A stretch of DNA of 7,044 bases from Deltaproteobacteria bacterium (GTDB taxonomy: Bacteria > Desulfobacterota > JADFXK01): contig JADFYA010000197.1 of assembly GCA_015233285.1 (NCBI GenBank), positions 1-7,044 on the forward strand, in the 5' to 3' direction. Below the pieces are notes generated by a model that had not been told where the DNA came from, ran no database searches, and saw nothing but the letters and a program-made list of their open reading frames with translations. The stretch's first letter is position 1; every line of letters starts with the position of its first letter. The position numbers were made by a program, and so were the translations under genes. Positions 6,009 through 7,044 of this stretch are shown piece after piece.

Positions 6009-6566
6009 ATGGCAGAGATCAAAAGCACTCTAGACCTGGTCATGGAACGAACCAAAGGTATGGTCATGACCCCAGAGGAAAAAGAACGACAGCGGCAGAC
6101 AAATATCCAGGCCAAAGCCCGGGGTTTGTTATTGCGATTCCTGGATAGCCAGATCAGCCTGGCCGAAATCAAAAAAGAAATCCAGGCCCAGGCCGAAAAC
6201 GACCGTGGACCCACCGTGGTCAAAATGATCCGGCTAATGTTTCAGGAGTCCCCGCTCGTTGCCGATGGTCCTGAATTGATTATAATGCTGGGAGAGATAC
6301 TAGACCGTGATCTAGCTTCCCCAGCCCGGCAACTGCAAGACATATCCAACCGGGTGCAGGCGGAAACATTGGCCGGGTACAGTCAGGTCCGTCAAGACAT
6401 ACTGGACAATCTGGCTCAGGCCGGTATCTCGGGGTCCGCTGTGGACCCCTGGGTGGAGGACGACCAGCGCTGGCTAACCGCGGTCAAGGACCTGACTGAT
6501 TTCTACTCCTCCCAAGTCATCACGGTAAAGAAAGAAATAGACAAGCGCGTCGAGAATCCGGTCTAG
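6009..6566 (+). CDS. Uncharacterised soluble helical protein, 185 aa
   Basis: I do not recognise a function. The start is secure (AAGGAG, seven bases upstream). The protein has no signal peptide, no membrane segment and no cysteine or histidine, so a metal-binding or thiol-based enzyme is unlikely. It is strongly helical and charged. The N-terminus is MAEIKSTLDLVMERTKGM. A basic, polar helix follows (EEKERQRQTNIQAKARG, about 23-39) and a stretch of likely coiled coil runs from about 41 to 65 (LLRFLDSQISLAEIKKEIQA). A more hydrophobic middle (VVKMIRLMF and ELIIMLGEILD) leads to a C-terminal region with DPWVEDDQRWLTAVKDLTDF (about 146-165). The N-terminal pattern resembles small conserved proteins of unknown function I associate with Desulfobacterota and spirochaetes, but I cannot verify that. 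Its neighbours are a possible coupled micro-ORF before it and a convergent hydrolase gene after it. A scaffold or regulatory role would be a guess. Confidence 0.82.
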   Translation: MAEIKSTLDLVMERTKGMVMTPEEKERQRQTNIQAKARGLLLRFLDSQISLAEIKKEIQAQAENDRGPTVVKMIRLMFQESPLVADGPELIIMLGEILDRDLASPARQLQDISNRVQAETLAGYSQVRQDILDNLAQAGISGSAVDPWVEDDQRWLTAVKDLTDFYSSQVITVKKEIDKRVENPV

Positions 6567-6587
6567 ATCCGGTACCCATTTTTCCTT

Positions 6588-6617
6588 CCTCGTTCCTTGT
6601 CCGGGCCGGGAACGGGG
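6588..6617 (+). terminator. Hairpin after the 185-aa gene, possible terminator
   Basis: CCTCGTTCC (6588-6596) pairs with GGAACGGGG (6609-6617), nine pairs including one G-U, around a 12-base loop. It begins 21 bases after the stop. A T-run follows only after a gap (CTATTTTT, 6628-6635), so this is not a textbook intrinsic terminator. Confidence 0.33.
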
Positions 6618-6630
6618 AACATATCCCTAT

Positions 6631-6652
6631 TTTTCGGGCTTAACCCCGAAAA
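6631..6652. repeat. Perfect 8-bp inverted repeat between convergent genes
   Basis: TTTTCGGG (6631-6638) and CCCGAAAA (6645-6652) flank the six-base loop CTTAAC. It lies midway between the two convergent genes, where a shared terminator is expected. However, the T-tract precedes and the A-tract follows the GC core on both strands, the reverse of an intrinsic terminator. The T/A bases would extend the stem rather than act as a U-tail. Confidence 0.5.
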
Positions 6653-6680
6653 CCTTAATCCGAAATTCGTAACCGGATAC

Positions 6681-7044
6681 TCACACATACGGTAGATATG
6701 CCTGCTGGATCAGCGCGAAATTCCTCTTGACCTCGTAATTGCCGGACACGATCTCGCCATGACCCGGCAAAATGTATTCTATGTCCAAGAGGGCCAGCCG
6801 CAGGATACTCTCTTTAAGCAGCCGTCCGGAGCACCCCGGAAAATCCGTCCGACCCACGCCCTGGGCAAAGATCAGGTCCCCGGTAAATAAAGCCTTATTC
6901 TCTTCCCAATACAGGCAAATGGACCCTGGTGAATGCCCCGGTGTGTGGAATACCTTAAAATTGTGTTCACCCAGTTTCAGATCACCTTCCTGAAGAAAAA
7001 AATCCACTTTGTATTGGGGTGTCTCCATCCCCATCTCCTGAAAA
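6681..7044 (-). CDS. Metallo-beta-lactamase-fold hydrolase, glyoxalase II type, C-terminal part (runs off right edge)
   Basis: The frame is open through base 7044 (FQE precedes the first visible Met at 7034), so about 120 C-terminal residues are seen of a protein usually 200-215 long. Three metal-site motifs appear in family order: HTPGHSPGSICLYW (metal His in TPGHS), LFTGDLIFAQGVGRTDFPG (bridging Asp in TGD), and YILPGHGE (metal His). The N-terminal HxHxDH motif would lie beyond the window. The GRTDFPG stretch is typical of YcbL-like and other short glyoxalase II-type proteins that lack the long C-terminal substrate-binding domain. The chain ends only about 25 residues after PGHGE, which fits that short type. 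A thiolester hydrolase acting on S-lactoylglutathione or a similar thiol ester is likely, but the true substrate is open. The gene is convergent with the 185-aa gene, 114 bp apart. Confidence 0.9.
   Translation of the reverse strand, partial: FQEMGMETPQYKVDFFLQEGDLKLGEHNFKVFHTPGHSPGSICLYWEENKALFTGDLIFAQGVGRTDFPGCSGRLLKESILRLALLDIEYILPGHGEIVSGNYEVKRNFALIQQAYLPYV

Noticed and set aside
5975..6223. 82-residue minus-strand ORF over the start of the 185-aa gene
   Set aside because: It is antisense to a gene with a strong ribosome binding site, and its arginine/serine-rich sequence is typical of a shadow.

Overview
The window reads like ordinary chromosome from a diderm (Gram-negative) bacterium of moderate GC content. 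The gene families and sequence style suggest the Desulfobacterota / former Deltaproteobacteria, but that placement is inference and cannot be proved here. There is no rRNA, tRNA, CRISPR array, transposase or phage gene.

Left part, minus strand: a tamA-tamB type pair for outer-membrane biogenesis. TamA (an Omp85-family barrel with POTRA domains) lies at 3536-1602. It is followed after 47 bp by the 5' part of a tamB-like gene (1554 to beyond base 1). The TamB-like protein is anchored in the inner membrane and the TamA-like protein sits in the outer membrane, so together they would bridge the periplasm. A heptanucleotide tandem repeat (GTTGCTC) lies just before the preferred tamA start.

Middle, minus strand: a 369-bp stretch with no convincing gene (one doubtful small ORF, perhaps a decayed PilZ-like remnant). 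Then comes a 127-aa winged-helix protein with a phasin-like coiled-coil N-terminus (4358-3975), which has a good sigma-70 promoter set within an imperfect inverted repeat. After a 207-bp gap comes an AI-2E family (PerM/TqsA-like) membrane protein (5627-4566).

Right part: a 381-bp divergent intergenic region (5628-6008) with palindromes, a 13-bp tandem repeat and two micro-ORFs. One micro-ORF (22 aa, with a hydrophobic tail) ends inside the ribosome binding site of the next gene. That next gene, on the plus strand (6009-6566), encodes a 185-aa soluble helical protein of unknown function. Convergent to it, running off the right edge, is the C-terminal part of a metallo-beta-lactamase-fold hydrolase of the glyoxalase II type.

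I see no obviously new multigene system. The points most worth a second look are the micro-ORF coupled to the unknown 185-aa gene, the inverted repeat around the winged-helix gene promoter, the leader region of the AI-2E gene, and the heptad repeat before tamA.
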